In this document: in pieces, positions 42,620-54,542 of the stretch | How positions within the stretch are numbered: the stretch's first letter is position 1 | Layout of the letters: every line of letters begins with the position of its first letter | From: Prochlorococcus sp. AG-409-G20 | GTDB lineage: Bacteria > Cyanobacteriota > Cyanobacteriia > PCC-6307 > Cyanobiaceae | NCBI GenBank assembly: GCA_003215775.1 | Contig: QCJW01000009.1 | Coordinates: 1-64,000, forward strand | Length of the DNA: 64,000 nt | Direction: 5' to 3' | Translations under genes and position numbers: made by a program | Notes under the pieces: model-generated | The model's database searches: none | The model's input: the letters and a program-made list of their open reading frames with translations, nothing else | What the model was told of the DNA's origin: nothing

Positions 42620-43710
42620 CGGACCCCCTTTAAATACAACAAAATCCCTTCAGCAATTGCAAATGCCAACTTCCGTCTATGAGATGAATTGGCTAAACGG
42701 GGAGAGTCAATAGAGCCAGTAAGAAAGCCAATTTCTACTAAAGCAGCAGGCATATTTGTCCTTCTAATAACAAAAAACCTTCCTCTCCTCACTCCTCGAT
42801 CAGGACTTCCAGGAGACACTTGTAAAACCTGATTCTGAATATGACTTGAAAGCCTTAATCCTCTAGAACCAGAGAAATAAAATGTTTCAATACCATTGAC
42901 ATCACCACGTCTACTTCTAGAGGCATTAGCGTGAATACTTACAAATGCATTAGCACCCAACCTATTTGCAATCGCAACCCTAGGCGGAAGATCTAAATCA
43001 ATCTCAGATTTTCTAGTAAGTTTAACAATAACACCTTTAGATCTTAATAAACTTGCTACTTTTAAAGAAACATCTAGTACTACATCTGACTCCCTGACTC
43101 CGCCCAATCCTAATGCACCGGGATCAGGACCACCATGACCAGGATCAATAACTACCTTATATCTTCCCTTATACACATCTGTAAGATCTGATGAATTTAG
43201 ATAATTAGATCCTCTAATAAAATTGTTAGACCTGAATGCACTTCTAGAAGGAGAATACAGTAAGCTTCCTTCCCCAATTCTCTTAAGTCCATTAACAGGT
43301 AGGCCGACAAAATCTAGCTTCCAACGATCAGAAGAAACTCCTATTAATTTGAGTCTTGAAGGGTCTAAATCAACAGATTTATTAAATTCAACAACTAGAC
43401 GAGTAAATCCAATATTTGGCTTCCCTAATCGAATTTCACGAACAGGCCCGCTTCCAAGAAACTTTCTAGGAGTCAACAATTCCCCAGGAAAATCTACCCA
43501 AACTCTTGCACCTACAAGATCATCTGGTGCCTGAAAAAAAGCTTTCAAGGATGAATTAGATGATGTACGAAGATGCAACACCCCATCACTTCCCAATGCC
43601 CATGCAGCTAAAGCACTTGCTGCGCTAGAAGGTAGGGCATTCAGAAGAAATACTATTGGCGCAAATCCTGCCAAAAAAGGTGAAAGATGGCGTGTAAGAG
43701 CCGAACCCAT
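42616..43710 (-). CDS. N-acetylmuramoyl-L-alanine amidase with AMIN domain
   Basis: The 364-residue protein has an N-terminal signal-like hydrophobic stretch (FAPIVFLLNALPSSAASA), an AMIN-type beta domain (residues about 45-130) and the Amidase_3 catalytic domain. The zinc ligands are in VIDPGHGGPDPGALG, the Glu of VRESDVVLDV and the second histidine in VSIHANASRSR; the catalytic glutamate is in ALVEIGFLT. It cleaves septal peptidoglycan in the periplasm for daughter-cell separation. Confidence 0.92.
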   Translation of the reverse strand: MGSALTRHLSPFLAGFAPIVFLLNALPSSAASALAAWALGSDGVLHLRTSSNSSLKAFFQAPDDLVGARVWVDFPGELLTPRKFLGSGPVREIRLGKPNIGFTRLVVEFNKSVDLDPSRLKLIGVSSDRWKLDFVGLPVNGLKRIGEGSLLYSPSRSAFRSNNFIRGSNYLNSSDLTDVYKGRYKVVIDPGHGGPDPGALGLGGVRESDVVLDVSLKVASLLRSKGVIVKLTRKSEIDLDLPPRVAIANRLGANAFVSIHANASRSRRGDVNGIETFYFSGSRGLRLSSHIQNQVLQVSPGSPDRGVRRGRFFVIRRTNMPAALVEIGFLTGSIDSPRLANSSHRRKLAFAIAEGILLYLKGVR

Positions 43711-43717
43711 CTGAAAA

Positions 43718-44539
43718 TCAGAAAAATTGAGTTTTTCTATGATTCAGACTTGGCATTTGTTCTCGTATTCGCCCTACATGCTCTGTATCAACTGGTGCAA
43801 TTGCTGCTCCCTGAAGCACACCTGCATCCGCCAAGACAGTGCCCCAAGGATCAATAACCATTGCGTGACCATGAGTTTGCCTACGTCCATAATGGATTCC
43901 AGTTTGTGCTGGAGCTAAAACATATGACGTATTCTCAATTGCCCTAGCCTGAAGAAGAACTTGCCAATGATCTTTTCCAGTAAAAGCTGTAAAAGCAGCA
44001 GGAATCATAAGTAACTCAGCTCCTTGATCTATCAAGTAGCGATATAGCTCTGGGAAACGTACGTCATAGCAAATCGATAATCCGACCTTGCATAAGCCTG
44101 GCACGTCAATAACAGGAGGCAATTCATTACCTGAATCAAATGTTTCTGATTCTCGATAAGTATTTCCATCAGGCAAATCAACATCAAAAAGATGAATCTT
44201 GTCGTATCTAGCTAACAGTTGACCATCTCGACCTAAAAGCTCAGATCTATTAAAAGTACGTTGACCGTCTCCTGCTGGGACAGGGAATCCACCCCCCAAA
44301 AGAGCAACCTGATACCTCCTAGCCATAGTCACAAGAAATCTGCTGCATTCCTCTGCAAGGGATGAGGAGATTTCCAGTCGCTGTTGGTCGTCACCCATGA
44401 AAGCAAAATTTTCAGGCAGACCTATTATTTCTGCACCTCTACGAGAAGCCAGTTCTATTTGCTCCTCAGCCGCTGCAAAGTTGACCTCTGGCTGCGAGGT
44501 GCTGGTTAGCTGAACAGCTGCCGCCAAAAAGTCGCTCAC
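43718..44539 (-). CDS. Nitrilase-family carbon-nitrogen hydrolase
   Basis: The 273-residue protein carries the Glu-Lys-Cys triad: LPENFAFMG, ARYDKIHLFDV and LSICYDVRFPELYR. This sequence is close to the NIT2/omega-amidase branch, which repairs deaminated glutathione or hydrolyses alpha-ketoglutaramate. The start is GTG (MSDFLAAAVQLTST). It is 7 bases from the amidase gene on the same strand. Substrate specificity is not certain. Confidence 0.9.
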   Translation of the reverse strand: MSDFLAAAVQLTSTSQPEVNFAAAEEQIELASRRGAEIIGLPENFAFMGDDQQRLEISSSLAEECSRFLVTMARRYQVALLGGGFPVPAGDGQRTFNRSELLGRDGQLLARYDKIHLFDVDLPDGNTYRESETFDSGNELPPVIDVPGLCKVGLSICYDVRFPELYRYLIDQGAELLMIPAAFTAFTGKDHWQVLLQARAIENTSYVLAPAQTGIHYGRRQTHGHAMVIDPWGTVLADAGVLQGAAIAPVDTEHVGRIREQMPSLNHRKTQFF

Positions 44540-44571
44540 AAAGTTAATTCGTAGAAATGAACTTTAAAGAA

Positions 44572-45303
44572 TCATCTTGCACAAAGCACCCCTTCTTGTT
44601 TTTGAGTGGGCACAATAGATAGCTGATCAAGTCCTGCACAACATCGAAAATCCTCATCATGATCACCAAGATTAATCAATCTTTTCCCATGAGTGGCAGT
44701 TCGAAGACATCCTTCAATATCCTTTTCCCAGTTTTTCCATAAAGATAATGCTGCAGTCATTTCATCATTACCTAAATTAACGAAAACTGAAGAATGACTT
44801 CCTATTAATTCTGCAAGGCCTCCAGCAGCAAGACTATCTTCTAAAGAATATGCTCCTTCCCATCCACTTCCTACTATCCATACATTCTCAGGTTGATCCT
44901 CTATTAACCTTTCTGCAACAGCCCTTCTATTTGGTAAAGCCATTGTGTATAAATGTTTGGCTTTTCTAACTGAATGAAGTGATTTAGTGCCATTAGTAGT
45001 ACTCATGAATAATCTTTTATCATTTACAACATCTGGAGTAACTCCAATTGGTGAGTTTCCAAGATCAAATCCATCTAGTTTTTTACCTCCGCGTTCACCT
45101 ATCAAAAGCCTCGATGAAGAAGGGAACAATGAAGCTCTTTCCCTTAGATGTCTTAAATCAGCAAATGTTTCTATTGCCTCAGCACCATTATGTAATGCCC
45201 AAGCAATTGTGGTAGTAGCCCGAAGCACATCAATTACTACAGCAGTCTCAGGGACAACTCCTTGAGGCACATCAGAACCAACATGAAAATAAGAAAGTTT
45301 CAT
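44572..45303 (-). CDS. comB: Probable 2-phosphosulfolactate phosphatase
   Basis: The start is MKLSYFHVG at 45303; a TTG six codons earlier is not preferred. Signatures of the ComB family are visible: [16 protein letters not shown] near the N-terminus, [17 protein letters not shown], then [10 protein letters not shown] and [19 protein letters not shown]. ComB removes phosphate from phosphosulfolactate in coenzyme M synthesis in archaea; its job in cyanobacteria is not established. Its start lies 58 bases from ubiD in divergent orientation. Confidence 0.9.
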   Translation of the reverse strand: MKLSYFHVGSDVPQGVVPETAVVIDVLRATTTIAWALHNGAEAIETFADLRHLRERASLFPSSSRLLIGERGGKKLDGFDLGNSPIGVTPDVVNDKRLFMSTTNGTKSLHSVRKAKHLYTMALPNRRAVAERLIEDQPENVWIVGSGWEGAYSLEDSLAAGGLAELIGSHSSVFVNLGNDEMTAALSLWKNWEKDIEGCLRTATHGKRLINLGDHDEDFRCCAGLDQLSIVPTQKQEGVLCAR

Positions 45304-45361
45304 CAGCTCAGAAACAGGCAAAATACATTAAAGAGATCATGAACATAAACGTTCCACGCTG

Positions 45362-46927
45362 ATGGCTCCAATGCGTCCACGAACTAAATCAAATGATTTA
45401 AGAGGATTCCTTTCTTTACTTGAAGACAGAGGGCAACTTCGTCGAATAACCGCGCCCGTCAATCCAGACCTCGAACTTGCTGCAATTAGCGACCGTGTAA
45501 TGGCTATAGGTGGACCTGCTCTGCTTTTCGAAAACGTCATTGGCTCAGAGATACCAGTAGCAATAAATCTTCTTGGGACAATGGAAAGAGTTCTATGGAG
45601 CATGGGACTTGAGAAAGAAGAAGAGCTTGAAGATTTAGGCACTCAATTAGCACTCTTAGAGCAACCAAGACCTCCTAAAGGGCTTACTCAAACAGCTAAC
45701 TTTGCAAAAGTTCTCTTTAACCTTGTTAAAGCGCGTCCCGATATAGACCTAACTCCTTCGTGTCACCAAGAAATAATTCGAGGAGAAGATGTCAATTTGT
45801 ACGAACTACCTTTAATTCGACCATGGCCTGGTGACGCAGGCAAAGTCATCACATTAGGTCTAGTAATTACTAAAGACCCAGAAACAGGGGTCCCAAATGT
45901 AGGGGTCTACAGACTTCAACTCCAAACAACCAAAACAATGACTGTTCATTGGCTCAGTGTTCGAGGAGGTGCACGCCATCTTCGCAAGGCAGCTGCTATG
46001 GGGAAGAAACTCGAAATTGCCGTAGCCATAGGAGTTCATCCCCTCTTGATAATGGCAGCAGCAACCCCTATTCCAGTTCAAATGAGTGAATGGCTGTTCG
46101 CTGGCTTGTATGCAGGTAAAGGCGTACATCTAACTTCTTGCAAAAGCATTGATATTCAAGTTCCAAGTCATAGCGAAATAGTTCTTGAAGGAACTATCAC
46201 TCCTGGAGAAGAGTTAATCGACGGTCCATTTGGCGATCATATGGGTTTCTATGGAGGAGAAGAAGTCTCTCCTCTTATTAACTTCCATTGCATTACCAAA
46301 AGAAAGAATCCCGTTTTCCTAGCAACCTTTAGTGGTCGTCCTCCAAAAGAAGAAGCATTACTGGCAATCGCACTAAATAGAATTTATACACCAATTCTTA
46401 GACAGCAAATTCCTGAAATAAAAGACTTCTTTTTACCAATGGAAGCCCTAAGTTACAAACTGGCAATAATATCTATCGACAAAGCATATCCAGGACAAGC
46501 AAAAAAAGCAGCCATGGCATTTTGGAGCGCATTACCACAATTTACATATACAAAGTTTGTAGTAGTTGTAGATTCAGAAATAAATGTAAGAGACCCAAGA
46601 CAAGTGGTATGGGTCATAGCAAGTCAAGTAGATCCACAAAGAGACCTATTTGTTCTCGAAAACACACCTTTCGATAGTCTGGATTTTGCCAGTGAAAGAA
46701 TTGGGCTGGGGGGCAGACTTGCCATTGATGCCACAACAAAAATAGGTCCAGAAAAACATCATGAATGGGGAAAACCTCTTCATAGACCAAATGATTTGGA
46801 ATCAAAGGTCGAAGCAAGATGGAAAGAACTTGGTCTAGATGATCTCAAAGATAAAACTCCAGACCCTAATGTTTTTGGTTATGTAATGGAAGAGCTATTA
46901 CTGCTTAGACAAAGAGCTAGGCAATAA
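45362..46927 (+). CDS. ubiD: UbiD-family prFMN-dependent decarboxylase
   Basis: The 521-residue protein has GVYRLQLQTTKTMTVHWL with the conserved arginine, RGGARHLRKA and IDGPFGDHMGFYGGEE with the acidic catalytic residues. It uses prenylated FMN from UbiX to decarboxylate an aromatic acid. In cyanobacteria it is the candidate for the decarboxylation step of plastoquinone synthesis. The length is normal. aroA follows 57 bases downstream in the same direction. Confidence 0.9.
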   Translation: MAPMRPRTKSNDLRGFLSLLEDRGQLRRITAPVNPDLELAAISDRVMAIGGPALLFENVIGSEIPVAINLLGTMERVLWSMGLEKEEELEDLGTQLALLEQPRPPKGLTQTANFAKVLFNLVKARPDIDLTPSCHQEIIRGEDVNLYELPLIRPWPGDAGKVITLGLVITKDPETGVPNVGVYRLQLQTTKTMTVHWLSVRGGARHLRKAAAMGKKLEIAVAIGVHPLLIMAAATPIPVQMSEWLFAGLYAGKGVHLTSCKSIDIQVPSHSEIVLEGTITPGEELIDGPFGDHMGFYGGEEVSPLINFHCITKRKNPVFLATFSGRPPKEEALLAIALNRIYTPILRQQIPEIKDFFLPMEALSYKLAIISIDKAYPGQAKKAAMAFWSALPQFTYTKFVVVVDSEINVRDPRQVVWVIASQVDPQRDLFVLENTPFDSLDFASERIGLGGRLAIDATTKIGPEKHHEWGKPLHRPNDLESKVEARWKELGLDDLKDKTPDPNVFGYVMEELLLLRQRARQ

Positions 46928-46984
46928 CACTTCATTAGTGACGCCAGAAGCATAAAATTATCTTATAACGATCATTTCTAATCC

Positions 46985-48313
46985 TTGAATATCAACTCTC
47001 AAAAACAAATAACTCGTGATCTCAAGTCAGGAGGTCGATTAGTTGGCAATGTTCAAGTACCAGGTGACAAGTCAATATCTCATAGAGCTCTTCTATTTGG
47101 TGCAATAGCTGAAGGCGTAACAACCATTGAAGGATTATTACCTGCAGAAGACCCTATAAGTACCGCCTCCTGTCTAAGAGCGATGGGAGTTGAAATTAGC
47201 AATATTGAAAAGAATAAACGTGTTGAGGTTCATGGTGTTGGCCTATATGGACTAAAAGAGCCTGAAGAAATACTTAATTGTGGAAACTCTGGGACAACAA
47301 TGCGTTTAATCCTAGGGCTTCTTGCTGGGCAGCCAGGTCATCATTTTGTCCTTACAGGCGACTCATCTTTACGAAGACGACCAATGAAACGTGTTGGTCA
47401 ACCACTCAAATTAATGGGAGCACAGATCAACGGAAGATCAAATGGCGATTTAGCTCCGCTTTCAGTAGCAGGACAAAAACTTCATGGCGCAGTTATAGGG
47501 ACACCAGTTGCAAGTGCTCAAGTTAAATCTGCAATTCTTCTAGCTGCTCTTAGAGCAGAAGGCTCAACAACAGTTATCGAGCCCGCACATTCTCGAGACC
47601 ATAGCGAGAGAATGCTTAAAGCTTTCGGAGCTCAAATAGAAATAGGAGGTGAAATGGGTCGTCACATAAATGTTCGACCAGGTTCGACACTTAGGTGCCA
47701 ACAAGTAGTCGTACCTGGTGACATAAGCTCAGCAGCCTTCTGGTTGGTAGGAGCTTCTCTTATCCCAGGATCTGAAATAACTATTGAGAATGTAGGACTT
47801 AACCCAACAAGGACAGGCATCCTGGAAGTATTAAAACAAATGGACGCTCAAATAGAAATACTTAATCCTAGAGATGTCGCAGGTGAACCAGTAGGCGATA
47901 TTCATGTAAAACACAAATCATTACTGAGAGCATTCACAATTAATGAAGAAATGATTCCTCGACTCGTCGATGAGGTTCCTGTACTCGCAGTTGCAGGCTG
48001 TTTTTGCCAGGGTGAAAGTAAAATCACCGGGGCAGCTGAGTTACGAGTCAAAGAGACAGATCGATTGGCAGTAATGGCCAAACAATTAAGAGCCATGGGA
48101 GGCAATATCATTGAGAAGCCTGATGGATTAATTATTCAAGGAGGACATGAGCTGCATGGGACAACTCTTGACAGCGAAACAGACCATCGTGTTGCAATGA
48201 GCCTTGCAATCGCATCAATGCTCGCGAAAGGCAACTCAAGCTTAAAAAACAGCAACGCGTCAGAAGTTTCTTACCCTGATTTTTGGACAGATCTTGAAAA
48301 GCTCAGAAACTAA
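46985..48313 (+). CDS. aroA: EPSP synthase
   Basis: The 442-residue enzyme joins shikimate-3-phosphate and [18 protein letters not shown] is the phosphoenolpyruvate site, and [18 protein letters not shown] and [11 protein letters not shown] complete the active site. The second-domain signature is [17 protein letters not shown] is the start; no ATG is in range. The last 20 bases overlap the next gene. Confidence 0.97.
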   Translation: MNINSQKQITRDLKSGGRLVGNVQVPGDKSISHRALLFGAIAEGVTTIEGLLPAEDPISTASCLRAMGVEISNIEKNKRVEVHGVGLYGLKEPEEILNCGNSGTTMRLILGLLAGQPGHHFVLTGDSSLRRRPMKRVGQPLKLMGAQINGRSNGDLAPLSVAGQKLHGAVIGTPVASAQVKSAILLAALRAEGSTTVIEPAHSRDHSERMLKAFGAQIEIGGEMGRHINVRPGSTLRCQQVVVPGDISSAAFWLVGASLIPGSEITIENVGLNPTRTGILEVLKQMDAQIEILNPRDVAGEPVGDIHVKHKSLLRAFTINEEMIPRLVDEVPVLAVAGCFCQGESKITGAAELRVKETDRLAVMAKQLRAMGGNIIEKPDGLIIQGGHELHGTTLDSETDHRVAMSLAIASMLAKGNSSLKNSNASEVSYPDFWTDLEKLRN

Positions 48314-49235
48314 AGCAAAGTACTATAGTCATGAACTTGGGGAGCTTAATACTTTAATAACTACAGATGGGAGTATTACCCTTCACAGTAGCAAGTTCAA
48401 AGAGTCATTCCATAACACCTTAGGCGCCAAATCAGAAGCACAAGAGAAGTACCTAAATCCTTCTGACCTTTCTCGCTTTAATGACAAAAGCCACCTAAAT
48501 ATTCTTGATGTCTGTATAGGACTGGGATATAACACAGCCTGTATTCTTGAGTATTTAATAAAGGCATCAGTTTCTCTCGATTGGTTTGGTTTAGAATTAG
48601 ATAAAAGACCAATTAAAATCGCACTTGGCAATAAGAATTTTAGAGAATACTGGTCACCTAAGGTTCTAGAAATCCTCCAATCAATAGACAGCACAGGGGA
48701 ATGGGATATGCACTCCAGCAAAGGGAAAATACTATGGGGCGATGCAAGAGAAAAATTCAAAGAACTACCAACTTCAATGAGTTTTGACTTGATACTTCTA
48801 GATCCATTCTCACCTAATCAATGTCCAGAACTATGGTCAGAAGAATTTCTTTCGGCCTTATCTGAGAAGTTAGCACCTAATGGTCGTATCCTGACCTACT
48901 GCCGCGCCGCTGCAATAAGGGCAACTTTACGGAGAGCAAATTTAGAAATTCAATCACTAAAAGTTGCCTCTAGAAGTCAAAAGAAATGGAGTGAGGGAAC
49001 AATAGCAATAAGATCAGCTAATCCAAGCAAAGAAGATTCAAAAGTAAATTATCGGTCATTAAATCAAATGGAAGAAGAGCATTTATATACTCGGGCAGCT
49101 GTTCCATACAGAGATTTCACGGGCAAAGACTCCAAAACGAAAATACTTAATCGTAGGAAAAACGAGCAGCTAATAAGCAAATTAGAAATAACAAACTCAT
49201 GGAGAAAGAGATGGAATCAGGCAATAAGCAACTAA
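48294..49235 (+). CDS. MnmC-like SAM-dependent methyltransferase
   Basis: The 313-residue protein has the DUF752/MnmC methyltransferase layout: [20 protein letters not shown], then [16 protein letters not shown] with the SAM-binding glycines, [14 protein letters not shown] and [17 protein letters not shown]. In E. coli MnmC completes the tRNA wobble modification mnm5s2U; here only the methyltransferase part is present, without the oxidase. The C-terminal 80 residues are polar. It overlaps aroA by 20 bases, with a TTG start. Confidence 0.82.
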   Translation: MKSSETKAKYYSHELGELNTLITTDGSITLHSSKFKESFHNTLGAKSEAQEKYLNPSDLSRFNDKSHLNILDVCIGLGYNTACILEYLIKASVSLDWFGLELDKRPIKIALGNKNFREYWSPKVLEILQSIDSTGEWDMHSSKGKILWGDAREKFKELPTSMSFDLILLDPFSPNQCPELWSEEFLSALSEKLAPNGRILTYCRAAAIRATLRRANLEIQSLKVASRSQKKWSEGTIAIRSANPSKEDSKVNYRSLNQMEEEHLYTRAAVPYRDFTGKDSKTKILNRRKNEQLISKLEITNSWRKRWNQAISN

Positions 49236-49271
49236 AGCCTGTAGATTCCGACCTATTGACTATTTTTTTAT

Positions 49272-50627
49272 ATGCTAGCTATCGCAATATTGGCTGCCGG
49301 GAAGGGTACCCGGATGAGAAGCTCTCTACCAAAAGTACTGCAGCCACTAGCAGGCAAAACCCTACTAGAGAGGGTTCTTAGTAGCTGTGATCAATTAGAA
49401 CCTCAAAAATGTTTAATCATTATTGGACATGAAGCAAACAAAATAAAACAAAAATTGAGCTATAAAGATAAAATAGATTTTGTACTACAAGAACCACAAA
49501 ATGGAACAGGGCACGCCATCCAGCAGCTACTAAAGGTGCTAAAGGACTTTGACGGCGAACTAATTGTACTTAATGGTGATGTACCTCTTCTTCAACCAGA
49601 AACAATAAAAAGACTTTTAGAAGCACACCGTTCTAGCAATGCCGACGCAACTCTATTAACTGCAAGATTTTCTGATCCGTCTGGATATGGAAGAGTATTT
49701 ATAGACAAACAAGGTCAGATAAGCAAAATCATTGAAGAATGTGATTGCGATGCTAAGCAGAGAAAAAACAATTTAACTAATTCAGGTGTTTATTGTTTTA
49801 ACTGGAATAAATTGAACAAAGTTCTACCTGAATTAGAATCAGACAATGCACAAGGTGAATTATACTTAACTGATACGATTAGATTATTAGACAAAGCCAT
49901 TCATATTGAGATAGAGAATCAGGAAGAAGTCAAAGGTATTAACAATCGAATACAAATGGCAGAATGTGAGGCATTAATTCAACAGAAGTTACAAAATTAC
50001 TGGCTCCAGGAAGGTGTCACATTCATAGATCCGAGAAGTTGTACCCTTAGTGAAGATTGTTCATTTGGGAAGGATGTAATTATTGAGCCTCAAACTCACT
50101 TCAAAGGCTCTTGCAAAATAGGAGATAGATGCCACTTAGGACCAGGAAGTCTTCTTGAAGATGTAGAAATTGGAAATGATGTACAAGTAATCTATTCAGT
50201 AATTAATTCTACAAAGATAGCCAATAGAGTTAGTGTCGGTCCGTTTGCGAATCTACGTCCAGAAAGTAAAGTCTCAAACGACTGTAAGATTGGTAACTTT
50301 GTAGAACTAAAGAAAAGTACAATTGGAGAAGGGAGCAAGGTCAATCACCTCTCATATATAGGCGATTCAGAATTAGGACAAAGAGTGAACATAGGCGCAG
50401 GTACGATTACTGCTAACTTTGATGGGTTTGAAAAACATAAAACTGTAATAGGAGATTATTCTAAAACTGGTGCTAATTGTGTATTAGTAGCACCAATTAA
50501 TCTTGGCAAAGAAGTCACAGTTGGAGCTGGATCAACTCTTACAAAGGATGTCCCGAGTGGTTCTCTGGCGATAGGACGAGCAAAGCAATTAACAAAACAA
50601 GGCTGGTCTATTAAAAAACCTGGTTAA
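49272..50627 (+). CDS. glmU: UDP-GlcNAc pyrophosphorylase / GlcN-1-P acetyltransferase
   Basis: The 451-residue bifunctional enzyme makes UDP-GlcNAc for peptidoglycan and LPS. The nucleotidyltransferase half begins [20 protein letters not shown], has [11 protein letters not shown] and LNGDVPLLQ. The acetyltransferase half is a left-handed beta helix of hexapeptides ([48 protein letters not shown]). It ends normally and overlaps murF by 4 bases in convergent orientation. Confidence 0.97.
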   Translation: MLAIAILAAGKGTRMRSSLPKVLQPLAGKTLLERVLSSCDQLEPQKCLIIIGHEANKIKQKLSYKDKIDFVLQEPQNGTGHAIQQLLKVLKDFDGELIVLNGDVPLLQPETIKRLLEAHRSSNADATLLTARFSDPSGYGRVFIDKQGQISKIIEECDCDAKQRKNNLTNSGVYCFNWNKLNKVLPELESDNAQGELYLTDTIRLLDKAIHIEIENQEEVKGINNRIQMAECEALIQQKLQNYWLQEGVTFIDPRSCTLSEDCSFGKDVIIEPQTHFKGSCKIGDRCHLGPGSLLEDVEIGNDVQVIYSVINSTKIANRVSVGPFANLRPESKVSNDCKIGNFVELKKSTIGEGSKVNHLSYIGDSELGQRVNIGAGTITANFDGFEKHKTVIGDYSKTGANCVLVAPINLGKEVTVGAGSTLTKDVPSGSLAIGRAKQLTKQGWSIKKPG

Positions 50628-52027
50628 GTCTCACCAGAGATAAGAGGAATTAATCTCTCTAAAGAAATAGCTCTACTTGCTTTGAGCAACACATAATCTC
50701 CAGATCGTAACCAATTATTGAGAGGCTTAACTGCCTCTTCAGGAGAAGGAACAACCATAAATCGAGACAGATCTTTAGCCTCTTTTTTCATTACCTCTGC
50801 CTCAGATCCATTAGAGACAATTACCAACCCATCAAGTCCAATATCGACTAAATATTTAGCCAAATAACGATGAATTTCTACACTTTCTTCTCCTAACTCC
50901 AACATTGTACCCAAAACCGCAAAATGTCTACCAGGTAGGCTTACCAAATAATCTAATGAAGCCCTAACAGCCTCAGGAGATGAGTTATAAGTTTCATCAA
51001 TGAAAGTAATTCCTCTGACTTCTAAAAGATTACTCCTTCCAGTAGGCATAACCAAATCTAAATCTCTCAGACTAATCATCGGAATTCCTAGTTCCCTCGC
51101 AACCGCTATAGCCAGTAATTGATTCCTTGCATTATGTCTTCCATTCAAGGCTAAGTTAAATTTCTCACCATCAATGGCAATAGTTCCACTAGCTAGGTCG
51201 ACAATTCCAACCAAATCTGGTGGAGGTATAAGTTTACATTCATTAGAGCTAACTTCAGATCTAAGAATAGGTTGGTCATCTTGCAATCCAACTCTAATTA
51301 CTCGACCATGCCAACTATCTTGAAGTGTTTGCTCTAACAAAGGATCTCCCGATGGAATAATTACAACCCCATCAGATGTTAAACAAGAAGTAATCTCACA
51401 CTTTGCTTTAGCAATTTGTATTCGACTACCTAACAACCCTAAATGAGCACTGCCTATGTTTGTAATAACAGCAATATTTGGTTCTGCACAGCAAGAAAGA
51501 CGTTTAATTTCACCCATACCCCTCATACCCATCTCAAGGACAATTGCCTTATCAGAAGTATCAGCCTCTAACAAAGTCAAAGGAACTCCCACATCATTAT
51601 TATTGTTCCCAGATGTAGTTACAACAGATCCCAAGGATTTAAGAGAGGCTCCTATTAATTCTTTTGTTGTGGTTTTCCCCGTGGAACCTGTAACAGCAAT
51701 AACAGGTGCATTCAAAAAGCGGCGATGTAGTCGAGCAAGCTCTTGAAAAGCAGCTTGTGTATCTTCTACAATCCAATGAAGAAAGCCTTTTGGCACTTCA
51801 TACCTAGATTTACTAGAAACAACTGTTCCTTGAGCCCCTAAATCAAAAGCCTCTTCAAGAAATTTGTGACCATCATATCTATCTCCAATCAACGGAATAA
51901 AAAAGTTTCCTTTTTCTAGCTTACGACTATCAGAACAAACCTTGCCTAAAGGTTTTTTAAGCTTAGACATGTCTATAATACTAGGGTCACCCCAAAGTTG
52001 ATTAAGCTGAGAAAGAATTAAATTCAT
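50624..52027 (-). CDS. murF: UDP-MurNAc-tripeptide-D-Ala-D-Ala ligase
   Basis: The 467-residue ligase adds D-Ala-D-Ala to the UDP-MurNAc tripeptide. The ATP loop is [17 protein letters not shown]; the N-terminal domain has [20 protein letters not shown], the central [13 protein letters not shown], and the C-terminal domain carries [15 protein letters not shown]. The length is normal. It converges on glmU, so cell-wall precursor genes meet tail to tail. Confidence 0.97.
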   Translation of the reverse strand: MNLILSQLNQLWGDPSIIDMSKLKKPLGKVCSDSRKLEKGNFFIPLIGDRYDGHKFLEEAFDLGAQGTVVSSKSRYEVPKGFLHWIVEDTQAAFQELARLHRRFLNAPVIAVTGSTGKTTTKELIGASLKSLGSVVTTSGNNNNDVGVPLTLLEADTSDKAIVLEMGMRGMGEIKRLSCCAEPNIAVITNIGSAHLGLLGSRIQIAKAKCEITSCLTSDGVVIIPSGDPLLEQTLQDSWHGRVIRVGLQDDQPILRSEVSSNECKLIPPPDLVGIVDLASGTIAIDGEKFNLALNGRHNARNQLLAIAVARELGIPMISLRDLDLVMPTGRSNLLEVRGITFIDETYNSSPEAVRASLDYLVSLPGRHFAVLGTMLELGEESVEIHRYLAKYLVDIGLDGLVIVSNGSEAEVMKKEAKDLSRFMVVPSPEEAVKPLNNWLRSGDYVLLKASRAISLERLIPLISGET

Positions 52028-52119
52028 TAACTATAATTTGTAGACATGAACATATGAACAAAAACTTAATGTATTAAAAAGAGCAACTACGAACATATCT
52101 AGATCAAAAGGTCTTAGCA

Positions 52120-53592
52120 TTAATCTATTCCATCAAGGGTTTTGCCTAGCCTTAAGGATGGGTCTGCATCTTGCCCAAAAGATAGCTTCTCAATAACATC
52201 TACATCAGGGGATGGTTCTTTAATACCACAAACATCCCTATATAACTGATCATATTCAATAGCAGACTTATCCCAACTATAAACCTGTTTCATAGCTCTT
52301 ACTTGTAATTTCCTCCAACTTTTACGATGTCTGAAAGCCTCCCAAGAGCGAACTAAAGCTGTAAAGAAATCAATAGCTTCATATCTATCAAAACAGAACC
52401 CAGTTCCAGATTCTTTCATTGGGTCATACTGAAGAACAGTATCAACGAGCCCCCCAACTTTTCTAACCACAGGTATTGAGCCATAGCGCATTGCAAGCAT
52501 TTGGCTTATTCCACAAGGCTCAAAACGACTAGGCATTAAGAAAGCATCACTACCTGCATAAATAAGACGAGAAAGGGCGTCGTCATATGTAAGGAAAACA
52601 GCAAAGCGCCCAGGGTATTCAGTTGCCAATTGCCAAAGACTTGACTCATATCCTCTTTCACCAGTTCCAAGAACAACTATTTGCGAATCTGTATATGCAA
52701 GTAATCTTTTTGCAACTTGAAGTAACAAGTCAACTCCTTTCTGATCAACCAAACGACTTATCATACCAAGCAAATATTTTTCCGAAGAAACTTCTAAACC
52801 CATACATTCCTGCAAAGCACGCTTATTAATCTCGCGGCCAGAAAGATCATCACTACTAAATGTTGCAGGCAAAGTTTTATCCGTTTCAGGATTCCACTCT
52901 TCTAAATCAATACCATTGAGGATTCCTCGCAATTTCCCTGAAATGTAATTAAGCAAACCATCTAGGTTCTCCCCATACTCTGTCGTGCAAATCTCTCTGG
53001 CATATGTAGGAGAGACAGCATTCACTCGATCCGCATACAACATTGCTGCCGCCATAGTGTGATCTCCGTGCATATACCAAGGGCACCAAGTCATTCGATC
53101 TAATTTCCAGCGCCAGGGGCCTTGATACTTCAGATTATGAATAGTGAAAACTGTGCTTATTTCTGCATCCTGATGCATCCATACCGGAATCATTCCGGTA
53201 TGCCAGTCATTACAATGAAGTACGTGTGGTTTCCATACATTCCAAGCAAATTCAGCAGTTGCGCTCGCAAAAAAAGTAAATCTCCAATCCTCATCATCTC
53301 CTCCATAAATCCTCTCAGGATCAAATACAGGGTGTCCTACTAGGTATAAGGGCAATCCATTTAAAGGATGCTTTGATTCATATATAGCGAACTCAGAATC
53401 CATAGTTTGAGCCCTAAAAATAGGCTCTTCAGAGACATCCAACAAACTCCATAGCTTGCTATATCCAGGAATAATTATCCGTACATCGTGGCCAAGTCTT
53501 TCTAAAGCAGGAGGAAGTGAGCCAACTACATCACCCATTCCTCCAACTTTTATCATCGGCGCGCATTCGGCCGCAGCAAATAACACGCGCAT
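52120..53592 (-). CDS. glgA: Glycogen synthase
   Basis: This 490-residue GT5 glucosyltransferase extends glycogen from ADP-glucose. The donor-binding loop is [15 protein letters not shown]-like ([20 protein letters not shown]). The later catalytic region [20 protein letters not shown] is complete. The C-terminus is slightly long (about 25 extra residues). It is transcribed from its own promoter, head to tail after menB. Confidence 0.96.
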   Translation of the reverse strand: MRVLFAAAECAPMIKVGGMGDVVGSLPPALERLGHDVRIIIPGYSKLWSLLDVSEEPIFRAQTMDSEFAIYESKHPLNGLPLYLVGHPVFDPERIYGGDDEDWRFTFFASATAEFAWNVWKPHVLHCNDWHTGMIPVWMHQDAEISTVFTIHNLKYQGPWRWKLDRMTWCPWYMHGDHTMAAAMLYADRVNAVSPTYAREICTTEYGENLDGLLNYISGKLRGILNGIDLEEWNPETDKTLPATFSSDDLSGREINKRALQECMGLEVSSEKYLLGMISRLVDQKGVDLLLQVAKRLLAYTDSQIVVLGTGERGYESSLWQLATEYPGRFAVFLTYDDALSRLIYAGSDAFLMPSRFEPCGISQMLAMRYGSIPVVRKVGGLVDTVLQYDPMKESGTGFCFDRYEAIDFFTALVRSWEAFRHRKSWRKLQVRAMKQVYSWDKSAIEYDQLYRDVCGIKEPSPDVDVIEKLSFGQDADPSLRLGKTLDGID

Positions 53593-53644
53593 TTCAATTA
53601 GTTCATTCGCCGATGAACTCTATAGGCACACGATGCCCTTTCAT

Positions 53645-54523
53645 TCATGGGAGCCATCCAGAATCAGAAAAGTCTGGAGGTCGCTTTTCTAGAAATGCAT
53701 TACGACCTTCCAAAGATTCTGTTGTCCTATAAAAAAGATGGGTTGCCTGACCCGCAAGCTCCTGCAGACCAGCCAATCCATCAGTTTCAGCGTTAAAGGA
53801 AGCCTTCAAACATCTGATTGCTGTAGGACTGTGTTCAAGGATTTCCTTCGCCCATCTCAGGCCTTCAATCTCTAATTCTTCTAGCTGAACTACTTTATTG
53901 ACTAAGCCGATTTCTAGAGCATCTTTAGCGCTATAACGACGACACAAAAACCAAATTTCTCTGGCCTTCCTTTGGCCAACCAAACGAGCCAAATATCCAG
54001 CCCCAAAACCGCCATCAAAACTTCCTACTTTCGGTCCAGTCTGTCCAAAAATCGCATTCTCAGCAGCAAGACTTAAATCACAAAGAAGATGTAAAACCTG
54101 TCCACCCCCTATGGCATATCCAGCTACAAGTGCTATTACCACCTTAGGAAGACTTCGAATAATTCTTTGCAAATCAAGAACATTTAAACGTGGTAGTCCT
54201 TGATCATCAAGATAGCCACCATCACCTCTCACACTTTGATCACCACCGGAACAAAAGGCATATTTACCATCTCTAGAAGGACCTTTACCAGTAAATAGAA
54301 CAACTCCAATATTCTTATCATCTCGAATCTTAGTAAAAGCATCACAAAGCTCCATAACAGTCAAAGGTCTGAAAGCATTACGTTTTTCGGGTCTATTAAT
54401 TACAACCCTTGCTATACCACCTTGATCTCTATCAACTAAAATATCTTTATAACTACCCCAAGGTTCCCATTCAGCAGAAACCTCACCTGGTAAAACTTTT
54501 CTTGAAGAAGATGAAGAAGACAT
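53645..54523 (-). CDS. menB: 1,4-dihydroxy-2-naphthoyl-CoA synthase
   Basis: The 292-residue crotonase-fold enzyme closes the naphthoquinone ring on the way to phylloquinone for photosystem I. The oxyanion loops are [17 protein letters not shown] and [36 protein letters not shown] and the [10 protein letters not shown] end are typical of MenB. It lies 19 bases from menD's stop in the same direction, forming a menD-menB pair. Confidence 0.97.
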   Translation of the reverse strand: MSSSSSSRKVLPGEVSAEWEPWGSYKDILVDRDQGGIARVVINRPEKRNAFRPLTVMELCDAFTKIRDDKNIGVVLFTGKGPSRDGKYAFCSGGDQSVRGDGGYLDDQGLPRLNVLDLQRIIRSLPKVVIALVAGYAIGGGQVLHLLCDLSLAAENAIFGQTGPKVGSFDGGFGAGYLARLVGQRKAREIWFLCRRYSAKDALEIGLVNKVVQLEELEIEGLRWAKEILEHSPTAIRCLKASFNAETDGLAGLQELAGQATHLFYRTTESLEGRNAFLEKRPPDFSDSGWLP

Positions 54524-54542
54524 TTTCTAATTAACTGGCAAA